In this document: positions 1 to 10,308 of the stretch, one piece after another
How positions within the stretch are numbered: the first letter of the stretch is position 1
Layout of the letters: each line of letters starts with the position of its first letter
NCBI GenBank assembly: GCA_001839685.1
Contig: MLAK01000509.1
Location: 141,538 to 205,537 of the forward strand
DNA length: 64,000 bases
Source: Tritrichomonas foetus
Lineage: Eukaryota > Parabasalia > Tritrichomonadida > Tritrichomonadidae
Direction: 5' to 3'
Translations under genes and position numbers: made by a program
Notes under the pieces: model-generated
What the model was told of the DNA's origin: nothing
Databases searched by the model: none
What the model saw: the letters and a program-made list of their open reading frames with translations, nothing else

Positions 1-114
1 TTTCTTTGATTCTTTATCTGTTTCTTTGATTATTTTTCTGTTTCTACAAAATTTATTACCCCTCGAATGAAGTAAAAATGAAATCATTTTTCAGGAGTGA
101 GTTCACTTGATGAG

Positions 115-179
115 ACCGCCAAATTCAAAATATTCTGTTTATGACAAGTTTCTATTATTGACATATTGGATTTGGCGGT
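115..179. promoter_or_regulatory. Inverted pair of TTTGGCGG sites
   Basis: ACCGCCAAAT (115-124) and its exact complement ATTTGGCGGT (170-179) face each other 45 bases apart, about 150 bases upstream of the first gene. The core resembles E2F/DP sites (TTTSSCGC-like). A regulatory role is inferred from position and symmetry only. Confidence 0.3.
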
Positions 180-319
180 GTCATAATGAAATAAAAACAA
201 TTGTGAGTGCTTGAATCAAGTTTGATATGTCTACTGCTATTTCTATTTGATGACACCTTTTAAGACAATGTCAAATTGAATAACCCAAAAAGCGGTTAGA
301 AAAATTTCAGAATTAACAT

Positions 320-326
320 CAAATTT
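320..326 (+). promoter_or_regulatory. Initiator-like TCAAATT
   Basis: TCAAATT lies directly before the ATG at 328. In trichomonads the initiator (core TCA+1YWW) sits within about 20 bases of the start codon. The predicted +1 A is at 322, giving a 6-base leader. Confidence 0.45.
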
Positions 327-327
327 T

Positions 328-975
328 ATGTCTCAATCTTTATTCGAAGAACTTCAAGCAATCCAAAACGAAAACATTGCACTTTACCAACAGCTTTCAA
401 ATCTGAAAAAGCAGAAAAGCAAACAAGATACTCCAGCCGACCAAACAGAAAACGATGAATCTAATATCCAATTAAAGAATCAAATCGAGTCAATTCAAGC
501 CCAGCAAAAACATGAAGAAGCTAATCGAGCGGCCGCAAAAAAGAACCTTCAAGAGGTCACCAAAAAGCTTCAACAGCTTCAAAAAGAAGTCGACGAACGA
601 AATAATATTATTCGAAACAAACTTTTACCGCAAATGAAGGAAGAAGAGGAGAAAACCGATCAATATTACAAAGAAATCATAGAAAAGTACCGAAACGATC
701 CAAGCGTTGATATTGAGAGACTCCAAAATTTGATATCCCAAATCAAGCAAAAGTCTTTAGAAGCCTTTCAAAGCCAAGAAGAAATCGAAAAATTAACAAG
801 GCTCATTTCAATCAACCAAATTTCGCCTTCTGACAATTCTGATGAATCGAATATAAATTCACTTGATATTCCTTATAATCAAGAAAATCCTATTCCTTAT
901 TTATCACACGAACCACAAAGTCTTGATGCTGCACGGACGAAGAGAAGAGTGAGTTTCAAATTGGAATCAAGCTAA
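328..975 (+). CDS. Coiled-coil protein with C-terminal RVSF motif
   Basis: This 215-residue protein is not recognised as a named family. Residues about 1-165 are rich in Glu, Lys, Gln and Leu in heptad-like order, so a long coiled coil is expected. It is followed by a Ser/Asn-rich linker. The C-terminus carries a basic patch with RVSF at residues 207-210, a match to the RVxF docking motif that binds protein phosphatase 1. The ATG at 328 follows an initiator-like TCAAATT directly, which supports this start. There is no signal peptide or membrane segment. A cytoskeletal or PP1-scaffold role is possible but is inference. It converges with the HEAT-repeat gene on the other strand. Confidence 0.75.
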   Translation: MSQSLFEELQAIQNENIALYQQLSNLKKQKSKQDTPADQTENDESNIQLKNQIESIQAQQKHEEANRAAAKKNLQEVTKKLQQLQKEVDERNNIIRNKLLPQMKEEEEKTDQYYKEIIEKYRNDPSVDIERLQNLISQIKQKSLEAFQSQEEIEKLTRLISINQISPSDNSDESNINSLDIPYNQENPIPYLSHEPQSLDAARTKRRVSFKLESS

Positions 976-1334
976 TTTTTTTCGGTTTTGTCGAATTTTA
1001 TTGATTTTTGAGAATTCATTTTTTTTGTTTTGCGGATGAGAGTAATTATTTAACTTTTGTCTAAATTGTTTTGTTATCCATTTCTCTATTTTTTCTTATG
1101 AACTAATTCTTTATTTTCTGATTTACTCATGAATTATTTCATTCTTTATTTGATTTCTTGTATCATTTAAGTTAATCATATTGAACTTAAGTTGAAATCA
1201 AAGATATGAATTAATATTAATTAAATTCTTAGACGTGATGATACTTTTCTGCTTCAGGGATTTGTTGTCATGGTCATTGAACATATTAATGACTTAAAAG
1301 TCATAGAAAGTGTTTAATAATATAAATGCTTTAT
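976..1334. other. Intergenic spacer between convergent genes
   Basis: AT-rich spacer between two convergent 3' ends. No ORF, repeat or RNA gene is visible. Confidence 0.6.
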
Positions 1335-3704
1335 TTAAATTTCGTTAACAATTTTTTGACAAATAGTACCAGCTTCAGGATGGTAGTTTTGTTGTCCTTT
1401 CACAATATTTACAACTCTCTCTTTCAAAGTATCGACCTTTGCCATTCTTATAATTAAATCATAAAGTGCCTCTCGAATTACTTCGCTTTCATCATCAATG
1501 GAAAGGATAATTTCAGGTAGTTTCGGATCGATGAATGATTCTGTTGGACATTTTGTAATCATGTCACCAAGTAATATAGAGGCATTAACACGAATTTGTT
1601 CAACATGATCTTTTAGTCTTTCACAAAGTAACATGAAAGTATCTTCAAGTTTAGTTGATGGAAATTCACTCTTTTCAAGGAACCTAATCATTGCAAGCAT
1701 AGATTCTGTTCTTTCATCATCATTTTCAGATGCCATTGATTGTGTTATTGTGTTAAAGATTAAATCTTCGGAATTTGGAATAAGTTCAGAAGTTATTCCA
1801 TCACAAATTAATAATTCCTTAGTCATTATAATTTGTTCTTTTCCTGGTTTCACAATTTCTTTGATGAAACTAAGAGGAAGATTCTTAAGAGCACCAGCGC
1901 GAGCAAGATCAGAGATCAATCTTGTTGTTTCAGTTGGATATCTTGCAAATACCTTCAAAATGGCTCGAGTTACAGCTGTTTGACAAAGTAAAACATTCTC
2001 AGATGGTGCAGAAAACAACAAATTCCTTAAATAAACAGAAGTTGGTTCATAAGTATTCAATAATTGTTCTAAATGATCAGCAACAAGTTGTGAAATTGGA
2101 CATTTAAATGCATTCTTGAAATATTTCATAGCATCTGTCTTTTCACTGATTCTGAAGATCATATTCAACAAAGAAACGGCATTAACTTGCACAAATTCAT
2201 CACTTCTTCGAATCATTGAAAGAAGTAATTGAACAAGTGAATCAGCAGCTTCAAGTGCTTCGAAACAATTTGCTTCTTGTAAACCTTCAAGGATTGCTCC
2301 TAGCTCACCATCATTAGGTTGATCATTCAGTGTCATTGTTGCTAAAAGCATCAAAAACTCGCGTGGACCATCTGGCGTCAAATGTGGCAATAAGACTGTG
2401 ATGACGTCACCAGCTTCAACATTTGCTGCAAGTGTTGCTGCAACTTGGAGAGAATCATCGGCCTCTTCCTTGAAATCTCGAAGAGAAATCGAAATGGCAT
2501 GCGTGATTTGTGGAATATAACGTGTTGAATAACCATAAGCTGTATGCAAAATAGACCTCATTGTTGCATAGGCGTATTTTCGTTTAGGTGCTGTCCAGTC
2601 AGACAACATAGGAAGAAGTTGGTTCATCCATTTGGGGAAAAGATCTTGTACAATGTGTGTCAAACCTCTTGGAATTGTTCTTCCAGTGTCATCAAAAGAT
2701 TCACCTTCAAAATATTGAAGCTCTATATTAAAGTCACTTTCCTTGTCTTCTTCATGTTGTTTACCAATAGCTACAACTGCATCAAATGACAAAAGTGCTT
2801 CATTTGTTGGATTATCATTTTTGATTTCTACGTCGCTGTAGATTGGCCGACGGGGAATTAATGGTGCAAGGTAGTAAAACAATGGTAACATTAAAGGATG
2901 ATACATGACATGTCTCATTGGATGCTTCACAAGCATTCTACGACAAAAAGCAATAACTTCCTTTCTTACAACAGCAACTCTGTCATCAGTTAATCTAATA
3001 ATAACTTCATAAACTTTTTCAATATCTTCATAATACCCGGTATGCGCAAGAAGTTTAGAAAGGGCATGAAGAATTAGCTTTCGTATTTCTGAGTGCTTAT
3101 GAACACAATTTGGGAGGATGGCTTTGACAAGAGGTTCACCAAGAGGAGTGAGTGCTGGATCAGATGACTTCTTAATCATTGCGCAGAGGACTTCACACGA
3201 CAATTTTTTCGAATCTTTATCTTCGGCTTTAAATGATGCTTTGAGGGCGTCTTCCATAGGTGGAACGAAATTGTCCCAACTTGACGGGTAGCTATCTGGT
3301 CCAACGAGGTTAATCAATGTTAATAATAATTTCAATAATGCGATGCGAATGTGCTCGGCTGGCTCAACTCCTTCCTTAAGGCGAGAAAAAAGCGGAGGTA
3401 AAACGTATGTCAATGTATCGATAAGATTGGTTTTTCCAAGTTGATTCACATAATTTGTCACACAAATCACGACATTCTCACGAACAGCTTCTGTATCATC
3501 TCTGAAGTGATGGAGAATCGGCGTGACGATAGTTGCGAGGAATTGACCGGATTCTGAGATAAGTGTTGGATAAACTTGAATTTTGGCTAATTTTTGGGCA
3601 GCTAATGATTTTTGACTACGGACAGTGTTATCAAGTTGTTTGATAAGGCGTTCGACTTCGTGAAGTTTGGATGCTTGTTCACTCATTGAATTATCAAACG
3701 GCAT
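1335..3704 (-). CDS. HEAT-repeat protein, DNAAF5/HEATR2-like
   Basis: This 789-residue protein is made almost entirely of helical HEAT-type repeats with no membrane segment. Length and layout resemble dynein axonemal assembly factor 5 (HEATR2, about 850 aa). It shares the pattern of a conserved Ser-Cys helix, then a LxxPLxxxILPxxxHKHSxIR-like repeat, then a repeat with DDRVAVVRKEV. DNAAF5 helps pre-assemble ciliary dynein arms in the cytoplasm, which would suit a flagellate. The PP2A scaffold subunit also has HEAT repeats but is about 590 aa and fits less well. The longest frame begins with TTG at 3707, so the ATG at 3704 is used. A second ATG at 3686 directly follows a TCA and could be the true start. 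The HEAT fold is certain; the family name is moderate. Confidence 0.7.
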   Translation of the reverse strand: MPFDNSMSEQASKLHEVERLIKQLDNTVRSQKSLAAQKLAKIQVYPTLISESGQFLATIVTPILHHFRDDTEAVRENVVICVTNYVNQLGKTNLIDTLTYVLPPLFSRLKEGVEPAEHIRIALLKLLLTLINLVGPDSYPSSWDNFVPPMEDALKASFKAEDKDSKKLSCEVLCAMIKKSSDPALTPLGEPLVKAILPNCVHKHSEIRKLILHALSKLLAHTGYYEDIEKVYEVIIRLTDDRVAVVRKEVIAFCRRMLVKHPMRHVMYHPLMLPLFYYLAPLIPRRPIYSDVEIKNDNPTNEALLSFDAVVAIGKQHEEDKESDFNIELQYFEGESFDDTGRTIPRGLTHIVQDLFPKWMNQLLPMLSDWTAPKRKYAYATMRSILHTAYGYSTRYIPQITHAISISLRDFKEEADDSLQVAATLAANVEAGDVITVLLPHLTPDGPREFLMLLATMTLNDQPNDGELGAILEGLQEANCFEALEAADSLVQLLLSMIRRSDEFVQVNAVSLLNMIFRISEKTDAMKYFKNAFKCPISQLVADHLEQLLNTYEPTSVYLRNLLFSAPSENVLLCQTAVTRAILKVFARYPTETTRLISDLARAGALKNLPLSFIKEIVKPGKEQIIMTKELLICDGITSELIPNSEDLIFNTITQSMASENDDERTESMLAMIRFLEKSEFPSTKLEDTFMLLCERLKDHVEQIRVNASILLGDMITKCPTESFIDPKLPEIILSIDDESEVIREALYDLIIRMAKVDTLKERVVNIVKGQQNYHPEAGTICQKIVNEI

Positions 3705-4241
3705 CAAAACCGCAAAAATCTATCAATTTTCAATGCTGCACAAAACTTTGGAAAAACGTTTTTTCCAACGCGACCAATTAGTTCATCATAAAATTAAAGT
3801 TTCGTAAAGACTGGCTTCCTTCGCAGAGAAATATGTAATTAAATACATCATGCAAATCATTTGTTTCATTTTTATGATCAAGACTCTTGATTCTAGAGTG
3901 ATCAATTATTTTCAGAGCGTATCTGGTCTTATTCTTTAAAATTTTTGATGATTTGAAATGAATGATCTAGGTATTTTATTGTTGTTTATTGATTGTATAT
4001 GATTTTCCGAAGAGGATATCAGAATATTATAGTATACACGATTTTTAATTTAATTCTGATGATAATTGCTATCAAATGATGAGACTTCTTAAAGGAGAAA
4101 TAAATAAAGAATAATCTTTAGATGTATATATTGAATAAATTAAGTCGCATTAAATGAGAAAAATTGGAATTTGTGCTGTGATAACACAACAGACAATTAC
4201 GTCAAATATTTAGCCTTTACCAGTTTCACTTTAATTTTCAT
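3705..4241. other. Divergent promoter region
   Basis: AT-rich spacer between the divergent HEAT gene and Pmp-like gene. No ORF stands out. An initiator-like motif for the plus-strand gene lies at 4226-4232. Confidence 0.55.
4226..4232 (+). promoter_or_regulatory. Initiator TCACTTT
   Basis: TCACTTT matches the trichomonad initiator core TCA+1YWT exactly. The predicted +1 A at 4228 is 14 bases before the ATG at 4242. Confidence 0.5.
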
Positions 4242-5393
4242 ATGACATGTCAATCCACAATGATATCATCGCAATTTTTCTCACTTACCTCTCTTGCACT
4301 CATTGCAAATCTGTCATTAACCGGATCATTCTCTCGAATGTACGTTTCTCATCCAGGACTTCTTGGATTATCGTCATCTTTTTCACGAAATATCAATTTA
4401 TATAATTTCAAATCACATTTTTCGTCGGCACCCTTAATTTATGGCACATTCAACACCGTTTTATTATCGAACGTTCATGTTTCAAACTCGCTTCAACCAG
4501 TTAACATCAACAAGGAAACGATTGGCGAACCTGCCGATTATTATCAATCCAAAGTTACCATTACGAACTCCGTTTTTGAAGGTTGCTTTATAGAAGGAGA
4601 TGAACATCACGGAGGCGCAATAGAATTTGAAAGTTGTTTAGTTAAGATAAATAAATGTGTATTCGATTATTGTTTTGCCAGCCATGGTGGTGCCATTTAT
4701 GCAAACGATACCACCATTGAAATCAAAAACACAAACTTCACTTCAAATTCAGCCATTTATTATGGAGGAGCACTTTTAATGGTGAATTCGAAATTCACAA
4801 TCACAGGTGGATTTTCCCGCTTAAATAGCGCTTTATTCCATGCATGCTTTGATATTCATGAATGCAATGGAACTATCGATGCACATCACCTTTTGAATAA
4901 TACTGCTGATGATGATTGTGCAGGAATATCAATCCGTGAATCAACTGTTGATTTACATAATATGTATTTCATTCACAATCATGCAAATATGATTCCTGGT
5001 GCAATTCAAATCGAAGAAGGTGATCGTGATGATGCCGCTACAAAAGTCAGAATCACACGTTGCTTTTTCATCTCAAATGAAGCACAAGAAGAACCAATCA
5101 ATATTCAATTCTATGGTCAGTTTGTCGAAGGAACTGTTGAAAGATGCGTCTTCGACGCACCATTGAAAGAAGCAATTTTTGAATCTTTTGATCCAAAAGT
5201 GAAAATTACGAATTGTAGATATAGTGTGAAAATATCCAACCCCTTCAAAAACTTAATTGAAGATCATTTGAACATCATTGAATATTCGAAATCATTGGAA
5301 CATACAAAGTCCGACTATCTTGCAACCATTTTGATTCTGGCAATTCCAACTTACATTGGAATCGTGTTTTTCATTCTTTTGAAGACAAAATAA
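4242..5393 (+). CDS. Pmp-like surface protein with C-terminal TM anchor
   Basis: This 383-residue protein begins with a hydrophobic stretch (residues about 11-30) that could be a signal peptide. Residues about 95-310 form repeats of the polymorphic outer-membrane-protein (Chlamydia Pmp) type, recognisable from HGGAI, YGGAL and FxxN/FxxC motifs in a parallel beta-helix pattern. A single membrane segment near the C-terminus (about 357-379) is followed by a short KTK tail, so most of the chain should face outside. Trichomonad genomes encode large families of such proteins, which are proposed adhesins. The start at 4242 sits 14 bases after a good initiator. A second ATG at residue 7 is an alternative. 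This copy is short for the family. Confidence 0.75.
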   Translation: MTCQSTMISSQFFSLTSLALIANLSLTGSFSRMYVSHPGLLGLSSSFSRNINLYNFKSHFSSAPLIYGTFNTVLLSNVHVSNSLQPVNINKETIGEPADYYQSKVTITNSVFEGCFIEGDEHHGGAIEFESCLVKINKCVFDYCFASHGGAIYANDTTIEIKNTNFTSNSAIYYGGALLMVNSKFTITGGFSRLNSALFHACFDIHECNGTIDAHHLLNNTADDDCAGISIRESTVDLHNMYFIHNHANMIPGAIQIEEGDRDDAATKVRITRCFFISNEAQEEPINIQFYGQFVEGTVERCVFDAPLKEAIFESFDPKVKITNCRYSVKISNPFKNLIEDHLNIIEYSKSLEHTKSDYLATILILAIPTYIGIVFFILLKTK

Positions 5394-6084
5394 ACTTTCT
5401 GTTTTTTTCCCACATTTTTATGAAACTTTTCGTCATTTTTACAATTTTCTATTTTTCTTTTTTTTTTCCTTTTTCTTTCTTTTTTGGTTAATTGTTTGAT
5501 TTTATACTTTTGGTTTACTATTATTAAGGTGGCTCAAAACAATAAAAGCCATGATTTTTTAATACCACCAGTGAGATAAATGGGGAAAATAAGTCTTCAG
5601 ATAATAAAATGAAGACCGATAGGAAAGGCGTGACCAAGAGTTATTATTATCAATCCAGAAAAATTTTGATCAAGATTGTGACGCATAGGTTAACACTTGA
5701 AGAACTCATTTATCTTGCTAAGTTTGGCTCTAAATATATCATTATATAATAAAATAAAAATTGACAAAAACATGGTTACATTTCCCACGATTTTTACGAT
5801 AGGGGAAATGCGTTTTCCCAAAGCAACTCCTTTATTGTTGTTTTCTTCTTTTATTAATTATGATTCATGAATAATGAATCAAATGACAAATACTAATTCT
5901 GAATAAAGATATTAATAAGATGCTCACAAGTATATCGGTGATCAAATACATAAGGGTAGAAATTTATTTTATGAATCATTATCGACGGACTAAATTCACT
6001 TTGTTTACACCAGTAACCGAAATAAATCATTCAATTTAAAATAATACTTATTTTCTGTACGTTAAGAGGAAAAAAATTATTTTG
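5394..6084. other. Intergenic region
   Basis: T-rich just after the stop, then AT-rich. A small hairpin with ATTTCCC and GGGGAAAT arms lies near 5778-5812. No ORF of note. Confidence 0.5.
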
Positions 6085-7152
6085 ATGAAATCGCCAAGGT
6101 ATCGCCCACCTACCAAGGAGAATTCAAATGACAACTTCTTTAGGGAATCACCAAAAAGAACACCAACCAGAAAATGCCCTTCGTGCAATTTTTCCAAAAT
6201 TCCTCTCCCATTGACGAAAAGCTCAAAACTCCGACAAGAACCAAAGTTTGTCCCACTTGAAGAAGTTGAACAAGTTGAAAGAGAAATAGAAGCACGCCTG
6301 AGATTAAAGATGAGAGTTGAATTATCTCATCGCTTTCATCAAATACAAGACAAATATGATGGTGAAATCATGAATACCTCATCAAGTCTTAGCTCGTCAT
6401 TTTTCGATAGTTATTCCATTTTTTCATCCACGAATTCGAAAGTCGAGTCGAATGATCCAAATATGTCAACAGCTGATATTGAACAAGATATTTATGAAGA
6501 GGAAGAAAGACAAAAGCAATTACTCGAAGAGAGGAAACTCAAACAAGCTGAACTCAAATCTCTTCAAGCAGAATTCTCAAAATTGCTTTCAACTCAAGCT
6601 CAGCTTCAAGAAGAACAAAATGAATTATCAAAACACATCGGTGAAGCATATTTGATGAATTCTGATTTAACACTTGAAGTGAATTCTTTGAAAGAACAAA
6701 ATCAGATTAAAGAAATCTTTGATGAAACACCTGACACATTTGATGGTGATAATGATCAAATCGACTTTGGTTTGTCACCTCCACGGTATTCAATCGACAC
6801 CAACACTTCCCAACGAATTGTGAATGAACAAGTCGAAAAGACTTCACCAAAGAAGCAAAATGCAAATTTGAATGGAAGTTGGCTTGATTTGATTCCACCA
6901 GGTCAATCAAGAAATTCTTCATTGTCAACAGGTGCTTCATATATAACACAAGAAACTAGCTTTTTAGATGAAGGAACAGTTGATGATTTTGATCATCCGC
7001 CTTTGAACACAGTCGAAATCGAAAATGTCGAAAGTGTACCACATCAGGAGCCGCTTAGTGAATCTGAAGATGGAAACGATACTGAGCTTCCCAAAGAATT
7101 ATTCAGGGCTCCTTACCGAATCAAAATTCCTGTAAGACCACCCAAAAAATGA
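6085..7152 (+). CDS. Hypothetical coiled-coil protein
   Basis: This 355-residue protein is not recognised. Residues 1-60 are basic and rich in Pro, Arg and Ser, with a single RKCPSC pair that is too little for a zinc finger. Short helical stretches follow (about 60-95 and 130-215), including a Glu/Lys/Gln-rich coiled coil at 135-205. The C-terminal third is acidic and disordered, ending in a Pro-rich basic tail. No signal peptide or membrane segment is seen. The longest frame begins with TTG three bases upstream, so the ATG at 6085 was chosen. No clear initiator precedes it. A cytoskeletal role would be a guess. Confidence 0.7.
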   Translation: MKSPRYRPPTKENSNDNFFRESPKRTPTRKCPSCNFSKIPLPLTKSSKLRQEPKFVPLEEVEQVEREIEARLRLKMRVELSHRFHQIQDKYDGEIMNTSSSLSSSFFDSYSIFSSTNSKVESNDPNMSTADIEQDIYEEEERQKQLLEERKLKQAELKSLQAEFSKLLSTQAQLQEEQNELSKHIGEAYLMNSDLTLEVNSLKEQNQIKEIFDETPDTFDGDNDQIDFGLSPPRYSIDTNTSQRIVNEQVEKTSPKKQNANLNGSWLDLIPPGQSRNSSLSTGASYITQETSFLDEGTVDDFDHPPLNTVEIENVESVPHQEPLSESEDGNDTELPKELFRAPYRIKIPVRPPKK

Positions 7153-7938
7153 TGTAAAAGTATATCATGTAAACATTTTTGCCATTTTCAATTTTTTGTG
7201 GTTTTTATGAATTTATTTGGAATTGTTGTGAATTATATCTAAATAGTATTTGATATATACTTAGAAAATGAGATAAATGATTAGGAACTTTATGGGGCAC
7301 ATCATATTTTCATCTTTTGATTAAATCATCTTTACTATAATAGCTACATTTGGGAATGAATTCATTATGCATAACCAAAATTATTAAACAGAAATCAATT
7401 CTACATAAAACGACAGAGATTCGGATTCCGATTTTATTATCATTCAATTCTACATTAAACGATAGTGATTTAACATGTGAAGTCATTATTAGAATGCAAC
7501 GAAACATAGAAAGGAAATCACAAAATATTGCACAATTCAGAGAATGCTCAATTCAATATACGATAAAAAGCAAAGAGAAAAATGAGAAAAGGTGATTACT
7601 GTATTACATGTAATAAAACGATGAATTACGATTGGGTCAAAACATATAGAAAATATTGACCTCAAAATCACCGTTTTTTCTGAAATAATTATTTGAATTA
7701 ATATCAATGTATGATATTAAATCTATCTTAATCCAGGTAAATATGATAAATATTACTTGTAGAAAAGGTATTTATTTTAACACATATTTATGGTTAGTAA
7801 TAAACAGTTTTATATTGAAAATAATAGAATATTTCCCTCGATAAATCCATTTTTTCATTTTACACACTGGAAGGACAATTCAATGATTGTTGATGGTTTG
7901 TGAAAACAAAAACAAAGTTCGTCAAATCTCGATTCAGA
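7153..7938. other. Intergenic region with a short direct repeat
   Basis: AT-rich. Two related copies of about 30 bases (core TCAATTCTACAT then AAACGA) lie at about 7391-7419 and 7440-7470. Short open frames on both strands here have no supporting features. Confidence 0.5.
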
Positions 7939-9198
7939 ATGGATAAATCTGGTCCAGTTGACTCAGAACTTTTCGTCTCCGATATCAGTGTTCAGGGTTC
8001 CGATGAATCCCCAAAAATCGCACTTCCTCGCGCAGTTGCCGTATTAACCAACGTTATCACTGGAATTGGTCTCCTCGGCATCCCTTATTGCTTTTGTACT
8101 GGAATAGGAACTAATTTCTGCATTATGGTGTTTATCGGCAGCTTTTCGATGTTTTCATTTTCCTTATTAATCGATTGCTCAACAGAGACAGGCGTCCAAG
8201 ATTACCCACGCCTTATCAAACAAGCATTTCCAAACAAAAATATTCAATGGATACCAGACGTTATTATTTTAGTTACTCTTTTTGGCGCATCGATTTTATA
8301 TCTCCAGTTTTCGCTTTCTTTGACGATTAACGTGTTTGAAGAAACCATTGAAAATTGTCCATCATTTCTTACAAACCGATGGTTTATAACATTCGTCATT
8401 CAATTAGCATTCTTAGTTCCATTAATTTTATTGAAAACCATGAACGCTTTGTCGTTCGTTTCACTTGCATCTGTTTGTTTAGTTTGTGTTTATTTATTCC
8501 ATTCCATTTATTATTTTGCCTATGGCGTTTCCAAAGAAGGATTTGATCCAGATAATAAAATGAAGATTTTTGATTTCGATTTGAAAATGATTATCCCTGC
8601 TCTTTCAATTCAATCATCGTCCTATACATGCCATCCAAACATTTTCCCAACTCTCAGCAAGCTCGCAAATCCAACAAAAACGAGATTGAATTTGACAATG
8701 TTTTTGGTCACTCTTGCAGCTACATTTTTGTATTCCATTGGTGGTGTTTTTCCATATTTAACACTTTTTGATGCTATCAAAGATCCAGTTGTTTTAAATT
8801 ACTATCGAAAACAAACTTTTACGATTATCATTAAGGCTTGCTATGCACTTCTTCTTGTATTGACTGCACCAATTTTACTGTTTGCTTGTAGGCTTTCTGC
8901 AAACGACTTAATATTTAAATCTGATTTTACAAGATTGAGATGGAATTTGATCGGCGTAACCATTGTGTTAATTGATTGTATCATATCAGTGACCGTTAAA
9001 AAATTAAATGTAATGTTTAGTTTGGTTGGTGGTGTAACATCGCCATTACTTGTTTATATCCTCCCTTCTTTGTATTTCTTGAGAATTTGTAAGGATGGTT
9101 CACAAGTGAAAAGAGTGACAGCTTACATTTCCATTGTGATCGGAATTGCATTTATCATTATTTGCTTGTATGATGCAATTCGATCAATAGTGAATTAA
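7939..9198 (+). CDS. Amino acid transporter, AAAP family
   Basis: This 419-residue protein has about eleven hydrophobic helices, the usual number for amino acid/auxin permease (AAAP, SLC32/36/38-like) transporters. The first helix holds the family signature around VLTNVITGIGLLGIPYCF, in which a Gly-rich break unwinds the substrate site. It probably moves neutral amino acids by proton or sodium coupling across the plasma or lysosomal membrane. The short soluble N-terminus (about 35 residues) is typical. The longest frame starts with GTG at 7900, but the first ATG is at 7939, right after TTCAGA, so that start is used. Substrate and membrane cannot be read from the sequence. Confidence 0.88.
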   Translation: MDKSGPVDSELFVSDISVQGSDESPKIALPRAVAVLTNVITGIGLLGIPYCFCTGIGTNFCIMVFIGSFSMFSFSLLIDCSTETGVQDYPRLIKQAFPNKNIQWIPDVIILVTLFGASILYLQFSLSLTINVFEETIENCPSFLTNRWFITFVIQLAFLVPLILLKTMNALSFVSLASVCLVCVYLFHSIYYFAYGVSKEGFDPDNKMKIFDFDLKMIIPALSIQSSSYTCHPNIFPTLSKLANPTKTRLNLTMFLVTLAATFLYSIGGVFPYLTLFDAIKDPVVLNYYRKQTFTIIIKACYALLLVLTAPILLFACRLSANDLIFKSDFTRLRWNLIGVTIVLIDCIISVTVKKLNVMFSLVGGVTSPLLVYILPSLYFLRICKDGSQVKRVTAYISIVIGIAFIIICLYDAIRSIVN

Positions 9199-9990
9199 TT
9201 TGTATCCTTAAATTATTTATAAAAGTATTGATATAAAACAAAAAATTCTACAGAAAAAGAATCTTATTAATTCATATTTTATAAAAAAGTTTTAGATTAG
9301 TTATTTTTGGTTATTTAGGAATTTTTTCTGTGTGCTATTGATATCATACTTTGTCTATTAAAGAATTCAGACATAATTTAAGATAAATTCCTATTTTGGT
9401 GGGGTGTAACCATGCGAGTCATCATGATAGTGTCGAAATGGTAATATTGAGTAATTCTATTTTCTGAAAAAATCATTGATCGATCAATGAATGAAAGAAA
9501 ATTTACCAGAAAAATATTGAAAAAGTTTCAATTGAAACTTGTGTTAAATGATAAATCACTATCATACAATTCAATGATTGATGTGTGTTTATTCAATATT
9601 TGAATGACTATTTCGAAAATAAAATTAAATTGCAATATTCTGAATTTTTCAATTGTTTATATGAAAGTTTGATTTTGAATATATCATTCAATTTTTGAAT
9701 GAGATTATGGTAAAAAACGTCGATTTCTCGGGAAAAAAATCACCAAAAATTATTCGATGGGGGAAAAGAATATAATTTTATATTCTCAGTAAAAGAATTT
9801 TCCAAATTGGCCAGTTGTATTTGATCAAAGAAAGGAGATCATCGGGAACACTAGATCAAGTTTATGAGACTCGTCAAACCAGTTGAGAGCTAAAGAAGAC
9901 TTCACTCCATTAGAAAATATTTTTATGATATGGAGTGCTCATTTTTCTGATAAATTCTCAAAAATGAAAGGAATTGGAATTCTAAAAATG

Positions 9991-10308
9991 GAATTAATGG
10001 CAGGATTTTTTTTCCTATGAGTTTTGTTTTTTGACACTAAAAATGGGTAAATGTGATGTGACTTTGCGGGCCCCTTCGACTCATTCGGCCATTGGAAGAG
10101 GTGCTGCCACGTGACCACAGCTTCGGATCGCTTCGCTCCCTCCGCTGTGTTCACGTGGCGCACCTCCTCCATGTCGAAGTGACCCAAAGAACCAGCAAAG
10201 TTCACATCACATTTACCCATTAGGTTTTTTCCACTTTTGACCTTTATTTGACCTTTCACTTCACATTTACAAAACTCATAGGAAAATAAATCTCTGCCGG
10301 AATTAATT
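9991..10308. repeat. Foldback element with GC-rich hairpin core
   Basis: Three nested inverted-repeat segments are visible. Outer: GAATTAAT..GGCAG (from 9991) with its complement ending at 10308, and CCTATGAGTTTTG (10014-10026) with 10271-10283. Middle: a perfect 19-base arm at 10043-10061 paired with 10202-10220. Inner: GAGGTGC..CCACGTGA.CACAGC (about 10098-10121) paired with 10144-10168. The loop is about 10122-10143. The core is far richer in GC than its surroundings and holds CACGTG in both arms. It could be a foldback/MITE-type element or a structured RNA gene. No coding potential is supported. Confidence 0.7.

Larger units (their letters stand above)
1..327. other. AT-rich upstream region
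   Basis: No gene is visible. An imperfect direct repeat of about 20 bases (TTTCTTTGATTCTTTATCTG and a variant) occupies 1-44. A perfect 10-base inverted repeat lies at 115-124 and 170-179 and is listed separately. Confidence 0.6.

Noticed and set aside
7350..7595. 81-codon ORF after the second coiled-coil gene
   Set aside because: It overlaps an opposing ORF and a short direct repeat, with no protein features.
9939..10259. 106-codon minus-strand ORF over the foldback
   Set aside because: It is explained by the GC-rich hairpin lacking stops; no protein family pattern is seen.
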